The notes under the pieces: generated by a model
Databases searched by the model: none
Seen by the model: the letters and a program-made list of their open reading frames with translations, nothing else
Told to the model about the DNA's origin: nothing
Shown here: positions 26,210 through 35,706 of the stretch, piece by piece
Numbering within the stretch: position 1 is the first letter of the stretch
Layout of the letters: every line of letters begins with the position of its first letter
Program-made: the position numbers and the translations under genes
From: JBBQNJ01 sp038329845
GTDB lineage: Bacteria > Planctomycetota > Phycisphaerae > Tepidisphaerales > Tepidisphaeraceae
Length of the DNA stretch: 60,400 nt
Assembly (NCBI GenBank): GCA_038329845.1
Contig: JBBQNJ010000024.1
Span: 1-60,400 of the forward strand
Direction of reading: 5' to 3'

Positions 26210-27718
26210 ATGAAAAACATCGATCCCGTCGAAATCTGGTTCGTCACCGGAAGCCAGCATCTTTACGGCCCGGAAGTTCTCAAGCAGGTGGCGGCCAACT
26301 CCAAGGCGATCGTCGAAGGGCTGAACAAGTCCTCTCGCCTCGCCGTCAAACTGGTTTTCAAGCCGGTATTGACCGGCCCGGACGAGATCCGCGCTCTGTG
26401 CCTCGAGGCGAACAATGCCCCGGCCTGCGCGGGGCTGGTGCTGTGGATGCATACGTTCTCCCCGAGCAAAATGTGGATCCGGGGGCTGGCGGCGCTGGCA
26501 AAGCCGTTCTGCCATCTGCACACCCAGTTCAATCGCGATCTGCCGTGGGATCGGATCGACATGGATTTCATGAATCTCAACCAGGCCGCGCACGGGGACC
26601 GGGAAGCGGGATTCCTCCACACGCGGATGCGCCTCAGCCGCAAGGTGGTGGTGGGCCATTGGTCCGATCCGCAGGTGCAGGATCGGCTCGATGCGTGGAT
26701 GCGTTCGGCGCGGGCGTGGAACGACTTGCAGGGCGCGCGATTCGCGCGGTTCGGCGACAATATGCGATTCGTCGCGGTCACCGAAGGCGACAAAGTCGCC
26801 GCGGAGATCCGGTTCGGATACTCTGTCAACGGCTACGGGATGGGCGATCTCGTCGCGTGCATCGATGCGGCGAGCGACGCCGACGTCGCGCGGCTGTGCG
26901 CGGAATATGAAGATGTGTACTCAATCGCCGAGCCGCTTCGCAAAAGGGGCGATCGCCACGAGTCGCTGCGCGACGGGGCGCGGATCGAGCTGGGGCTGCG
27001 GACGTTCCTGGAAAACGGGCGATTCAAGGGGTTCACCGATACGTTCGAGAACCTTCATGGCCTCAAGCAGCTTCCCGGCCTGGCGGTGCAGCGCCTGATG
27101 GCCGATGGATACGGTTTCGGCGCTGAAGGCGACTGGAAGACCTGCGCCTTGGTCCGCGCCATGAAAGTGATGGCCGAAGGCAGGAACGGGGGAACCTCGT
27201 TCATGGAGGACTACACCTACCACCTGCATCCCAAGGGGCACCAAGTGTTGGGATCGCACATGCTGGAGATCTGCCCGTCGATCGCGGCGGGAAAACCGTC
27301 GCTGGAGATTCACCCGCTGGGGATCGGCGGAAAGGCCGATCCGGTTCGGCTGGTTTTCGACGCTCCGGTGGGGCCGGCAATCAACGCTTCGATCATCGAC
27401 CTGGGCAATCGCTTCCGGCTGGTGGTCAACGAGGTGGATGTGGTGACGCCTCCGGAAAAGCTGCCCAAGCTGCCGGTGGCGCGGGCGTTGTGGGAATGCC
27501 GTCCCGATTTCAAGACCGCATGCGCTGCGTGGATCTACGCCGGCGGGGCCCATCACAGCGGGTTCAGTTACGCCGCTAATGCCGAGAATCTGCGCGATTT
27601 CGCGGAGATCGCCGGCGTCGAGATCGCAGTGATCGACGCCGAGACGCGCCTGGAGCAGTTCCGGCAGAACCTGCGCTGCAACGAAGTCTATTTTCATCTG
27701 AAGATACCGGCATGCTGA
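26210..27718 (+). CDS. araA: L-arabinose isomerase
   Basis: A 502-aa enzyme interconverting L-arabinose and L-ribulose in the cytoplasm. The family start (VEIWFVTGSQHLYGPEVLKQV) and internal blocks such as LHTQFNRDLPWDRIDMDFMNLNQ... are textbook AraA. The Mn2+/active-site glutamates fall in the usual places (for example TSFMEDYTYHL), and LGSHMLEICPSIA is present. Length equals the family norm of about 500. The ATG at 26210 is preceded by a modest ribosome binding site. It sits between araB and araD, so the three enzymes feed arabinose into the pentose phosphate pathway as xylulose 5-phosphate. Confidence 0.97.
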   Translation: MKNIDPVEIWFVTGSQHLYGPEVLKQVAANSKAIVEGLNKSSRLAVKLVFKPVLTGPDEIRALCLEANNAPACAGLVLWMHTFSPSKMWIRGLAALAKPFCHLHTQFNRDLPWDRIDMDFMNLNQAAHGDREAGFLHTRMRLSRKVVVGHWSDPQVQDRLDAWMRSARAWNDLQGARFARFGDNMRFVAVTEGDKVAAEIRFGYSVNGYGMGDLVACIDAASDADVARLCAEYEDVYSIAEPLRKRGDRHESLRDGARIELGLRTFLENGRFKGFTDTFENLHGLKQLPGLAVQRLMADGYGFGAEGDWKTCALVRAMKVMAEGRNGGTSFMEDYTYHLHPKGHQVLGSHMLEICPSIAAGKPSLEIHPLGIGGKADPVRLVFDAPVGPAINASIIDLGNRFRLVVNEVDVVTPPEKLPKLPVARALWECRPDFKTACAAWIYAGGAHHSGFSYAANAENLRDFAEIAGVEIAVIDAETRLEQFRQNLRCNEVYFHLKIPAC

Positions 27719-27741
27719 ACAGATGATGAGGGTGTTACGAC

Positions 27742-28452
27742 ATGGCCTATGACGAACTGAAAAATCAGACTTGCGAGGCGAATCTGGCGCTGGTGAAAGC
27801 GGGCTTGGTGGTGTTGACGTGGGGCAACGCCAGCGCCGTCGATCGGGCGGCGGGAGTGATGGCGATCAAGCCGAGCGGCGTGGCGTACGAGGCGCTGCGG
27901 GCGGCGGATATCGTCGTGCTATCGCTCGAGACCGGCGAGGTGGTTGAGGGAAAGGCCCGCCCGTCCTCCGACACCCCCACCCATCTGCATCTGTACCGAT
28001 CGTTTCATGCGCCCGTCGCGATCGTGCATACCCACTCGGTGTATGCCACATCGTTCGCGCAGGCACGCCGGGATATCCCCTGCCTGGGGACGACCCACGC
28101 CGACAATTTTTTCGGCACGATCCCCGTCACCCGCGCGATGACGGCGGAGGAGATCAACGGCGAGTACGAACTGAACACGGGGCGAACGATCGTTGAATGC
28201 TTCGAGCAGCGCGGCATCGACCCCTCGAGCGTTCCAGGGGTGCTGGTGGCAAGCCACGCGCCGTTCGCCTGGGGTCCGACGCCCGCCAAGGCCGTCGAGA
28301 ACGCGATCGTGCTGGAGTTCGCGGCCCACATGGCGATAAATGCCTACGCGCTGCGCCCGGACCTGCCGCCGGTGGATTCGGTGCTGATTGACAAGCATTT
28401 CCTGCGAAAGCACGGCCCCGGCGCTTACTACGGGCAAGGCCCTTCGCGCTGA
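27742..28452 (+). CDS. araD: L-ribulose-5-phosphate 4-epimerase
   Basis: A 236-aa class II aldolase/epimerase that converts L-ribulose 5-phosphate to D-xylulose 5-phosphate. The zinc-binding His pair is in VHTHSVYATSFAQ, and the third His is in ASHAPFAWG. The phosphate-binding GNASAVDR and SGV segments lie near the N-terminus, and GTTHADNFFG is conserved in AraD. Length is typical. The gene begins 23 bp after araA. It ends 18 bp before the MMPL-type gene at 28471, which suggests read-through transcription. Confidence 0.95.
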   Translation: MAYDELKNQTCEANLALVKAGLVVLTWGNASAVDRAAGVMAIKPSGVAYEALRAADIVVLSLETGEVVEGKARPSSDTPTHLHLYRSFHAPVAIVHTHSVYATSFAQARRDIPCLGTTHADNFFGTIPVTRAMTAEEINGEYELNTGRTIVECFEQRGIDPSSVPGVLVASHAPFAWGPTPAKAVENAIVLEFAAHMAINAYALRPDLPPVDSVLIDKHFLRKHGPGAYYGQGPSR

Positions 28453-28470
28453 ACCGGAAACGATTCGACG

Positions 28471-31149
28471 ATGCACCGATTTCAGCGGCTCTTAGTTCGC
28501 AGCGTCTTGACGGTCGTTTCGCATCCGCGCTGGACCCTGGCGATCGCGGCGGCGGCGCTGATCGCGTGCGTGGCGTTGGCGTGGACGCGGCTGTCGATTA
28601 GTACGAACCAGGATGAACTATTCTCACCCACCGCGCCGCACTTTCGTGCCTATCTGCGGTTCGTCGAGGAATTCCCGGAGAACGAAGCGATCTATGTCTT
28701 GATCGAGCCGTCGGGGCCGGCGATGCCTTCAACCGACCGATGGACGCAGGCCACCGACGCTGTCGCAGAGCGGCTCTCAGCGCTGAGCGACCATGTGCGG
28801 TGGGTTGATTGGAAGGTGCCCCTGGATCGTCTGGGATCGCAGGGGCTGCTGTTCGAGAATCCCGCCAAGTTGCCCGAAGTCTGGAATGAGGCGCGATCGT
28901 TTCTGCCGCTGGTGAAGCTCTGGGGCGAGGCACCGTCCTGGCCGATGCGGCTGATGGGCGCTTCGCCGATCCAGCGATTCGTTTCCGGTCTGTTGACGCA
29001 ACGCCCCGATCGTCAAACCGCCGATTTTCTGAAGATCCTCGTGGAAAGCTGGACCGTGAGCTTGGGCCGCGGGCATGTCGTCGTGCTGGACCTCTCCCGG
29101 CTCGACGCCGACACTCCGTCGCGCCGAGGGTACTACCAGACCGCCGACGCATCGAGTCCCGATCGCTCGCTGTTGATGGTGCGGGTGTATCCGCAGCGGG
29201 ATTTCACGTCGCTGACGGCGATCTCCGCGACCGTCGATGCGATCCGCGCCGCGGTGGCCGAGGCGCTGGCGCCGTATCCGGAATTGCGAGGCGGCGTCAC
29301 CGGTCGACCGGCGCTCGAGGCCGACGAGATGCGCACCACCGATGCTGACACCCGTCGGGCCGAGATCGTCGCGCTCACGGCAGTGTTTATCGGGCTGGTC
29401 GTGCTGCTTCGCTCGATCTGGTTAGCGCTGGTCGCCGAGCTTTCACTGGGCGTGGGGATCGGATGGACGTTCGGCTGGGCGACGCTTTCGGTGGGCGAGC
29501 TGAACCTGCTGTCGATCGTCTTTCTGCTGGCGTTGATTGGCATCGGTATGGATTCGCTGATCCAGATCCTGTCGCGCTATCGCCAGGAACGAGCCCGGCG
29601 CCATCGACCCTTGAATATCTGGGCCGCGGTCTTTCACCAAGTCGGAACGCCGGTGACCACCGCCAGCGCCGGCGCCGCCGCGGCATTCCTGGTGTCGATC
29701 TTCAGCGACTTCCGCGGCGCGGCGCAACTGGGGATCATCGCCGGCGGCGGGCTGCTCCTGTGTCTCCTGGCCGGATACACGGTGATGCCCGCCATTCTGA
29801 CCCTCTGGCCGGGCAAGGCTTCGGTTCCCACACCGATCCGCTGGCGCACCGAGGCCTTGCAACATCGCCGTCGAGGGTGGCGATACGCGATTGGCCCGGC
29901 GATCTGGGGCGGACTGATGCTGGCGGGCATTCCCTTTGCGCTGCGGACAGGATTCAATCCCAACTTGATCGCGTTGCAGGCCGAGGATCAGGATTCGGTC
30001 CAACTGGTGAAAAAGTTGCAGACCTGGTCGGCGGCGGTATTGAGCGAGGATCTGGCTTCGCTGCGTCGAGCCGAAGCGGCGCTTCGCGGCGCGCCGGGAG
30101 TATCCTCGACCGACAGCATCGCCGATGCTTACGACAATCGAGAATGGCTCAGCGCCCGGGCGACGGATTTTGCGGATATCGGCTGGACCGTCCCCGACCC
30201 GCTCGGCGCCGGTGCTGTGGTGCCGCTGGGCGATCAACTCGGGGCGTTGTCGAAGCGTTTTGCGGATTTTCCTCAGACCGCCGCCACTTTGGACCAGGCT
30301 CGAAGCGCGCTGCTTAGCGTCGGGGCGAACGAGGCCGCCGCCACACTTTCCGGCTGGCAGGAAGCGTTCGTCGCCGAGCTGCGCCGGACGATCGCGCAGT
30401 TCACCCCCCCGCCGCTGGACGAAGCGGCGGTGCCGAACGAGCTTCTCAGCCACTACAAAAGCCCCGGGGGCATTTACGCGCTGTATGTCTACCCGATGGA
30501 AGACCTCTGGAATCACGCCGCGTTGACGAGGTTCGTGCAGACCGTCGAGTCGCGTGTCGCCGCGGCAGCGCCTAACACGGTCGTCACCGGGATCGCGCCC
30601 AATATTTATCACTCCACCGCCGCCATCGAGCGCTCGTTCTACCAGGGAACGTTGATCGCGCTGGGCATGATCTTCCTACTGGTGCTGCTGGACGTGCGGA
30701 AGCTCTACCAGACGTTTCTGGCGATCAGCGTGCTGGCGCTGGGCCTGCCGATGTTGGTGGCGCTGATGGGATTGTTCTCGGTGGATTGGAACTTCGCCAA
30801 TTTCTTCGGGCTGCCGATCCTCATCGGCGCTGCCCACGAGTACGGAGTGTTCATGGTCCATCGCTACCGAGAGGTGCTGCACGATCACCGGCGCCACTGG
30901 CTGGGATGGGACGTGGCCGACCGCGCGTTGACCCTGTGCTGGTTCACCACCTCGACCAGCTTCGGATTCTTCTGGCTCATGGCCCATCACCGCGGGCTGC
31001 AAAGCCTGGGAATGATCATGGCCGCCGGCGCTGCGTGCATCTACCTGGCGACCGTGCTGGTGCTTCGTCCGCTGCTGATGTGGCGGCTGGAAGTGCTGCG
31101 TGAGCGCCGGGCCGCGGCCGCCGGGCCAACGAGTCCTATGCCGTCATGA
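28471..31149 (+). CDS. MMPL/RND-family transporter (HpnN-like)
   Basis: An 892-aa inner-membrane protein with two RND half-units: a helix at about 23-42, a periplasmic domain, and a helix block at about 295-450. Then come a helix at about 475-495, a second periplasmic domain (about 500-720) and a helix block at about 725-880. The pattern LLSIVFLLALIGIGMDSLIQILSRYRQER is the conserved MMPL TM4 region. Relatives move lipids, hopanoids or other hydrophobic molecules using proton motive force. It lies 18 bp after araD, an unexpected partner for sugar catabolism. Its last 14 bp overlap the convergent folP. Confidence 0.85.
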   Translation: MHRFQRLLVRSVLTVVSHPRWTLAIAAAALIACVALAWTRLSISTNQDELFSPTAPHFRAYLRFVEEFPENEAIYVLIEPSGPAMPSTDRWTQATDAVAERLSALSDHVRWVDWKVPLDRLGSQGLLFENPAKLPEVWNEARSFLPLVKLWGEAPSWPMRLMGASPIQRFVSGLLTQRPDRQTADFLKILVESWTVSLGRGHVVVLDLSRLDADTPSRRGYYQTADASSPDRSLLMVRVYPQRDFTSLTAISATVDAIRAAVAEALAPYPELRGGVTGRPALEADEMRTTDADTRRAEIVALTAVFIGLVVLLRSIWLALVAELSLGVGIGWTFGWATLSVGELNLLSIVFLLALIGIGMDSLIQILSRYRQERARRHRPLNIWAAVFHQVGTPVTTASAGAAAAFLVSIFSDFRGAAQLGIIAGGGLLLCLLAGYTVMPAILTLWPGKASVPTPIRWRTEALQHRRRGWRYAIGPAIWGGLMLAGIPFALRTGFNPNLIALQAEDQDSVQLVKKLQTWSAAVLSEDLASLRRAEAALRGAPGVSSTDSIADAYDNREWLSARATDFADIGWTVPDPLGAGAVVPLGDQLGALSKRFADFPQTAATLDQARSALLSVGANEAAATLSGWQEAFVAELRRTIAQFTPPPLDEAAVPNELLSHYKSPGGIYALYVYPMEDLWNHAALTRFVQTVESRVAAAAPNTVVTGIAPNIYHSTAAIERSFYQGTLIALGMIFLLVLLDVRKLYQTFLAISVLALGLPMLVALMGLFSVDWNFANFFGLPILIGAAHEYGVFMVHRYREVLHDHRRHWLGWDVADRALTLCWFTTSTSFGFFWLMAHHRGLQSLGMIMAAGAACIYLATVLVLRPLLMWRLEVLRERRAAAAGPTSPMPS

Positions 31150-31984
31150 TCGCCCGCATCATCCGCGCCACCTGCGCCATCGCGCGCACGTCATGCACCC
31201 GCAAGATCGCCGCGCCATGCGCCACGCCCCATGCCACCGTCGCGGCCGTGCCGAATATCCGCCGCGCCGCCTCCGGTTCACCGGTGATCGTCCCGATGAA
31301 ACTCTTGCGGCTGGTCCCCAGCACCAGCGGCCACGGGCCATCGGCCAGGACGCTCAGGCCCCGAAGCAATTGCAGGTTGTGCTGTGTCGTCTTGCCAAAT
31401 CCGATCCCCGGATCGATCAGGATTTTCGGTCGCGCCACGCCCGAGGCCTCGGCCGCCGAGGCTCGTTGCTGGAGAAATTGCCACACCTCGGCCACCACGT
31501 CGGCGTAAACCGGGTCGGCCTGCATGCTGCGCGGGTTTCCCAGCATGTGCATCAGCACCAGCGCCGCGCCGCGTTTGCCCGCCAGCGAAAGCATCTGCCC
31601 ATCGTCGCGCCCGGCGGAGATGTCGTTGATGATCGTCGCGCCGTGGTCCAGCGCCGCGGCGGCAACGGTGGAGAGCGTTGTATCGACAGAGAGCGCCGTC
31701 TCCGGAGCATCGCGGGCCAGCCGTTCGATCACGGGGATCACGCGCCGGCGCTGCTCGCCGGCATCCACGCGCTCCGAACCCGGGCGAGTCGATTCACCGC
31801 CGATGTCGATCAAATCAGCGCCCGCCTTGATCATGGTTAGCGCATGGGCCGAAGCGGTGGCGGCGTCGGTGTAATCGCCGCCGTCGCTGAAGCTGTCGGG
31901 CGTCACGTTCAATACCCCCATGACCAGCGCCCGGCGATCGCCGGGCGGCCCGCTCCGCCAGGATGTGAAATCATCGGCATTCAT
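31136..31984 (-). CDS. folP: Dihydropteroate synthase
   Basis: A 282-aa TIM-barrel enzyme joining p-aminobenzoate to dihydropterin pyrophosphate in folate synthesis, the sulfonamide target. Both signatures are present: VMGVLNVTPDSFSDGG near residue 23, and LIDIGGESTRPGS near residue 60. IDPGIGFGKT and LVLGTSRKSFIG follow, with the conserved Lys/Ser that bind phosphate. Length is normal. It is followed on the same strand (20 bp upstream of its ATG) by the phosphodiesterase gene end, so the two may be co-transcribed. Its 3' end overlaps the MMPL gene. Confidence 0.95.
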   Translation of the reverse strand: MNADDFTSWRSGPPGDRRALVMGVLNVTPDSFSDGGDYTDAATASAHALTMIKAGADLIDIGGESTRPGSERVDAGEQRRRVIPVIERLARDAPETALSVDTTLSTVAAAALDHGATIINDISAGRDDGQMLSLAGKRGAALVLMHMLGNPRSMQADPVYADVVAEVWQFLQQRASAAEASGVARPKILIDPGIGFGKTTQHNLQLLRGLSVLADGPWPLVLGTSRKSFIGTITGEPEAARRIFGTAATVAWGVAHGAAILRVHDVRAMAQVARMMRAIMTA

Positions 31985-32003
31985 CGCGGCGATTCGCTCT
32001 CCC

Positions 32004-33374
32004 TCACGATCGCAAATGATCCATGATCACCTTGTATACGTCCACCGCCTCGATTTCCTGGCGCGTGGTCAGGTCCGGGCGATTGCTCATCAGCATCGGC
32101 CCGTCGATCCCCGAGATGGGCCGGCCGTGCGATCCATGAACCAGTTCGGCGGTCAACGGAATCACGTCCATCAGCGCCCGCATCCCCATCGCCCGCCGGG
32201 CGAGCTTCCACGCGATCCGCGCCTTGGGCAGCTTTTTCGCCGGGTCGAAGAAAAGCTCGACCGGGTCGAATCCCGGCTTGCGATGGATATCCACTGTACG
32301 GGCGAAATCGGGGGCCTTGTCATCTTCCAGCCAATAATAATAGGTGAACCACGCATCGGGTGCCGCCACCGCGACGATCTCGCCGCAGCGCTCGTGGGCC
32401 AACCGCGCCTTGATCTTCGACCCATCGCTCATCAGCGACCCGATCCCCGGAACCCGCTCCAGCACCGACCACACATGCCCCAGTTGCCGAGGATCCGCTA
32501 CATACACGTGGGCCACCTGGTGATCGGCCACCGCAAATGCGGCACTGGCGCCGGCATCGAGCAGCTCATGCCCCATCTCCTCTCGCACCGCCAGCAACCC
32601 CGCCTGACGCAGCGCCCGGTTGATATGCACCGGGCGCGAAACCGGCGTGATCCCGTACTCCGACAAAATCACGATCGACGCATCCTGCGCCTGCCAATGG
32701 GCGATCAAGTCGGCGCACACTGCGTCGAGTTGCCGAAGGTCATGCGCCGCCGCGGCCGACGACGGTCCCTTGCGCTGAAGCACATAATCCAGATGCGGCA
32801 GATAAACTAAGCTGAGCGTCGGAGAATGCGTTCGATCCACATGAATCGCGGCGTCGGCGATCCAGCGGGTCGAGCGGATGCTGGTGGCCGGTCCCCAGAA
32901 CTCGAACAACGGGAACCGTCCCAGCTCGAGCTGCAAGTCCTCCCGCAGCCCCGGCGGATTGGTCCAGATATCTGGAATCTTCCGGCCGTCCGCCGGATAC
33001 ATCGGGCGTGGCGTCACGGTGAAGTCCGCGTCCGAGTACATCGCGTTCCACCAGAACAGGTTCGCGCAGGTGAACGTCGGGTCCATCGCCCGGGCCATCG
33101 TCCACAGCCGCCGACGCTGCACCAGCCGGGCCGACTGTCGCCAGAAGCGAATTTCCGCCTCGTCGCGGTTGTACCATCCGTTGCCGACGATCCCATGCTC
33201 ATCCGGCCAGGTGCCCGTCAGATACGTTGCCTGCACCGAACACGTTACCGCCGGCAGCACCGGCCCCACGATCACCGGGCGCGATGCCTTGGCGAAGGCC
33301 GTCAGTGCCGGCGTCGATTCCCCCAGCAGCGTCTGAGTCAGTCCCACCGCGTTGATCACCAGGGTCTTACGCAC
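32004..33374 (-). CDS. Alkaline-phosphatase-superfamily nucleotide pyrophosphatase/phosphodiesterase
   Basis: About 456 aa. The family's nucleophile block is LPAVTCSVQATYLTGTWPDEHG, in which Thr acts as nucleophile and the following region binds zinc. YLPHLDYVLQ and an ILSEYGI segment supply further metal ligands. Members hydrolyse phosphodiesters or nucleotide pyrophosphates; the substrate here is unknown. I prefer the GTG start at 33374 (protein begins MRKTLVINAVGLT); an ATG at 33422 would add 16 residues with no family similarity. No signal peptide is evident. It lies 20 bp upstream of folP and divergent from the PhyH gene. Confidence 0.8.
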   Translation of the reverse strand: MRKTLVINAVGLTQTLLGESTPALTAFAKASRPVIVGPVLPAVTCSVQATYLTGTWPDEHGIVGNGWYNRDEAEIRFWRQSARLVQRRRLWTMARAMDPTFTCANLFWWNAMYSDADFTVTPRPMYPADGRKIPDIWTNPPGLREDLQLELGRFPLFEFWGPATSIRSTRWIADAAIHVDRTHSPTLSLVYLPHLDYVLQRKGPSSAAAAHDLRQLDAVCADLIAHWQAQDASIVILSEYGITPVSRPVHINRALRQAGLLAVREEMGHELLDAGASAAFAVADHQVAHVYVADPRQLGHVWSVLERVPGIGSLMSDGSKIKARLAHERCGEIVAVAAPDAWFTYYYWLEDDKAPDFARTVDIHRKPGFDPVELFFDPAKKLPKARIAWKLARRAMGMRALMDVIPLTAELVHGSHGRPISGIDGPMLMSNRPDLTTRQEIEAVDVYKVIMDHLRS

Positions 33375-33510
33375 GTGCACAAGGATAATCCCGCCGGCGC
33401 TGCCGAAGCAATGGAATTCCATCCCGCGCCAACGCCCGATAATGGCGCTGCGCCCGACCGATGAACTTCCAGCATCGAAATGAGTGGGAATGCCGGCCTA
33501 CAATGTTCCC

Positions 33511-34407
33511 ATGACCCCCTCAGCTTCCTCGCCGGTCCGTACCCGCCACGGCAGTCTTTCCGCCGCCCAGCTCGAGCAATACGACGCCGATGGCTATGTC
33601 GTACTCGATCGGCTTCTGTCCGGCGACGATCTGGAGTGCGTCCGGCAGGCGATGACGGAAAAGGTGGATGCGATCGCCGCCGAATTGCTGCGCGATGGAT
33701 TGATTTCCGATCCAATCGAGCATCGTCCATTCAAGTATCGCCTGGCCGAATTGTTCGCCGGTCTGGACGAGCAGCACTTCTTGAAATATGGCCGCAGTTG
33801 GCGCGATCGCCGCGCCGGATATTTCACGCTGATGAGCGATCCGCGCATTCTGGATGCCGTCCAGAGCCTCATCGGCCCGGAGATCTTCGCTAACCCGGTC
33901 TACAACGTGCGCCCGAAGGTGCCGAAAGTCGCCGCCGGCGCCGTCCCCTGGCACCAGGACAAGAGCTACTGGCCGGATGCCAACAGCAACCCGGTGATCA
34001 CCGTCTGGATTCCGCTGGTGGACTCGACGCACGAAAACGGGTGTCTGCACCTGATCCCCGGCACGCATCGCACCCGGGTGATCGACTACCACAAGGAACA
34101 GACAACCCGAACGAGCTACCTCGAGACCGATCTGGCAGTGGTCGAGCGCGAAGCGAAAAATCGCCCGATCATCGCCCTGCCGGTCTCGGCCGGCAGCGCG
34201 ATCCTGTTCAACGATCGCCTGCTGCATTCGAGTACGCCCAACAACTCCGATCACGTCCGCTGGAGCGTGGACCTTCGCTACCAGCCGACCGATCAAGATC
34301 CGATGCCTCAATATGGCGTCGGCTTCCTCGCCCGCAGCCAATCGCATCCCGAACGCGTCGCCACCCTCGCCGACTGGCTCAACGAACAGCCCGAACGCGC
34401 CGGGTAA
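33511..34407 (+). CDS. Phytanoyl-CoA dioxygenase (PhyH) family protein
   Basis: A 298-aa Fe(II)/2-oxoglutarate-dependent oxygenase. The iron-binding triad is visible as H148-x-D150 (WHQDKSYW) and distal H239 (LLHSSTPNN). The 2-oxoglutarate-binding Arg is probably in VRWSVDLRYQP shortly after. Length and layout fit bacterial PhyH proteins, which hydroxylate diverse small molecules; the substrate cannot be read from context. The start is chosen at ATG 33511; ATG 33490 or GTG 33484 would add a few residues. It is divergent from the phosphodiesterase. Confidence 0.87.
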   Translation: MTPSASSPVRTRHGSLSAAQLEQYDADGYVVLDRLLSGDDLECVRQAMTEKVDAIAAELLRDGLISDPIEHRPFKYRLAELFAGLDEQHFLKYGRSWRDRRAGYFTLMSDPRILDAVQSLIGPEIFANPVYNVRPKVPKVAAGAVPWHQDKSYWPDANSNPVITVWIPLVDSTHENGCLHLIPGTHRTRVIDYHKEQTTRTSYLETDLAVVEREAKNRPIIALPVSAGSAILFNDRLLHSSTPNNSDHVRWSVDLRYQPTDQDPMPQYGVGFLARSQSHPERVATLADWLNEQPERAG

Positions 34408-34479
34408 TCCCGATCCTCCCCCGCCGATTCACCCCGCCAATAGCCACGGCGGCACATGACCTTGGTCTTCTGGCACTTT

Positions 34480-34513
34480 GGCCTCTTGGCACCTTGGCAC
34501 CTTGGCACCTTGT
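34480..34513. repeat. Short tandem repeat TTGGCACC
   Basis: Three contiguous copies of the 8-mer TTGGCACC plus degenerate flanking copies lie in the 240-bp spacer downstream of the PhyH gene. No function is evident. Confidence 0.7.
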
Positions 34514-34585
34514 CGCCACGTCGCCTTTTTCACCCTCCTCCCGTTGTCACCCGTTCGCTTCATGCAATTTATCCACCGATTTTCC

Positions 34586-34614
34586 TTGACATGACGCGAT
34601 CCATCGGATATTAA
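34586..34614 (+). promoter_or_regulatory. Sigma-70-type promoter of the LacI-family regulator gene
   Basis: A perfect -35 TTGACA (34586-34591) is followed by a 17-bp spacer and -10 TATTAA (34609-34614). It lies 33 bp upstream of the start codon. The downstream operators overlap the expected transcription start, fitting autorepression. Confidence 0.75.
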
Positions 34615-34649
34615 TGTGAACGTTCTCTTCGTTTTGGGATCGTTCACAT
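34614..34649 (+). promoter_or_regulatory. Paired LacI-type operators
   Basis: ATGTGAACG (34614-34622) is the exact inverted complement of CGTTCACAT (34641-34649). The left site also forms a palindrome of its own, GAACGTTC (34618-34625), with the central CG step typical of LacI-family operators. The right site reads GATCGTTC. The centres are 20 bp apart, about two helical turns, and the right one overlaps the ATG. Confidence 0.65.
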
Positions 34650-35682
34650 GATGGTCACACTGAAGGACATCGCCCGACGCACCGGGGTCTCTTACCAAAC
34701 CGCCAGCCGGGTGCTGGGCGGGCAGGCCCAATTGCATACCCCGGATACCCGTCAGCGAGTCCTCGATGCCGCCCACGACTTGGGCTACCGTCCCAATTCC
34801 TCGGCCCGATCCATGCGGACCGGACGGTTCGGGGGCGTCGGGCTGTTGCTCAGCGCCCGCCCGGGACGAAGCTATGTTCCCCAAGAGATGATCATGGGAG
34901 TGCAGGCGTCCCTGGCGGGTCACGACCTGCATTTGACCGTCGGAACCCTCGCCGACGACCAGCTCGTCAACTCGCAGAAGCTGCCAAAGCTCTTGCGCGA
35001 GTGGATGGTCGATGGATTGCTGATCAATTACACCCACCAGGTTCCCCAGGCCATGGTGGAACTGATCCAACGCCATGCCGTTCCGTCGATCTGGATGAAC
35101 ATCAAGGCCGAATGCGATTGCGTTTATCCCGACGATTACGCCGGGGCGCTGGAGGGAACGCGTCGGCTGATCGAGATGGGGCACCGGCGCATTGCCTATG
35201 CCCATCCGCACCAGACCCTGGAAGCGGTGGAATCGGGCCAGTTGCACTTCAGCGCCGCCGATCGCCTCGCGGGATATCGCGCCGCCATGGACGAGGCGGG
35301 ACTGCCCGGGCGCTTTCTCGATCCCGAGGCGCTCGTGCGCCCCCATGCCGTCCAGCCCTTGGTGGATCAACTGCGCGGCCCCGAAGCGCCGACGGCGTTG
35401 GTCGTCTACCACGCCAGCTCGATCATCGAGCTGTACAAAGCGTGCCGGGCGGCCGGAATCCGCTTGCCGGACGATCTGGCCATGCTGACCGTGGGCGGTG
35501 CCTTCATTCGTCAGGCCGGTCTGCCCATCGCCACCATGTGGTCCGAAGAATTCAACCGTGGCGACGTGGCCGTCGCCAGCGTCCTGGAAAAGATCGAAAC
35601 CCCGACCCGCCGGCTGGCGCCGCGGGCATTACCCTTTACTTATGATTGGGCCGGGCTAATGGAGCGCCGGCCCGAGCCTTAA
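34648..35682 (+). CDS. LacI-family transcriptional regulator
   Basis: A 344-aa repressor. The N-terminal helix-turn-helix (MVTLKDIARRTGVSYQTASRVLGG) and hinge helix (NSSARSMRTGR) are followed by a periplasmic-binding-protein-like effector domain (about 62-335). It probably senses a sugar or oligosaccharide. Two consecutive ATGs (34648, 34651) are available. The promoter and two matching operators just upstream indicate autoregulation. Directly downstream lie a PEP-CTERM protein, a prepilin-like protein and a large glycosidase, which are plausible targets (inference). The effector is not identifiable. Confidence 0.92.
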   Translation: MMVTLKDIARRTGVSYQTASRVLGGQAQLHTPDTRQRVLDAAHDLGYRPNSSARSMRTGRFGGVGLLLSARPGRSYVPQEMIMGVQASLAGHDLHLTVGTLADDQLVNSQKLPKLLREWMVDGLLINYTHQVPQAMVELIQRHAVPSIWMNIKAECDCVYPDDYAGALEGTRRLIEMGHRRIAYAHPHQTLEAVESGQLHFSAADRLAGYRAAMDEAGLPGRFLDPEALVRPHAVQPLVDQLRGPEAPTALVVYHASSIIELYKACRAAGIRLPDDLAMLTVGGAFIRQAGLPIATMWSEEFNRGDVAVASVLEKIETPTRRLAPRALPFTYDWAGLMERRPEP

Positions 35683-35706
35683 CCCGTTTTGGAGCAGGAG
35701 ACCCAT

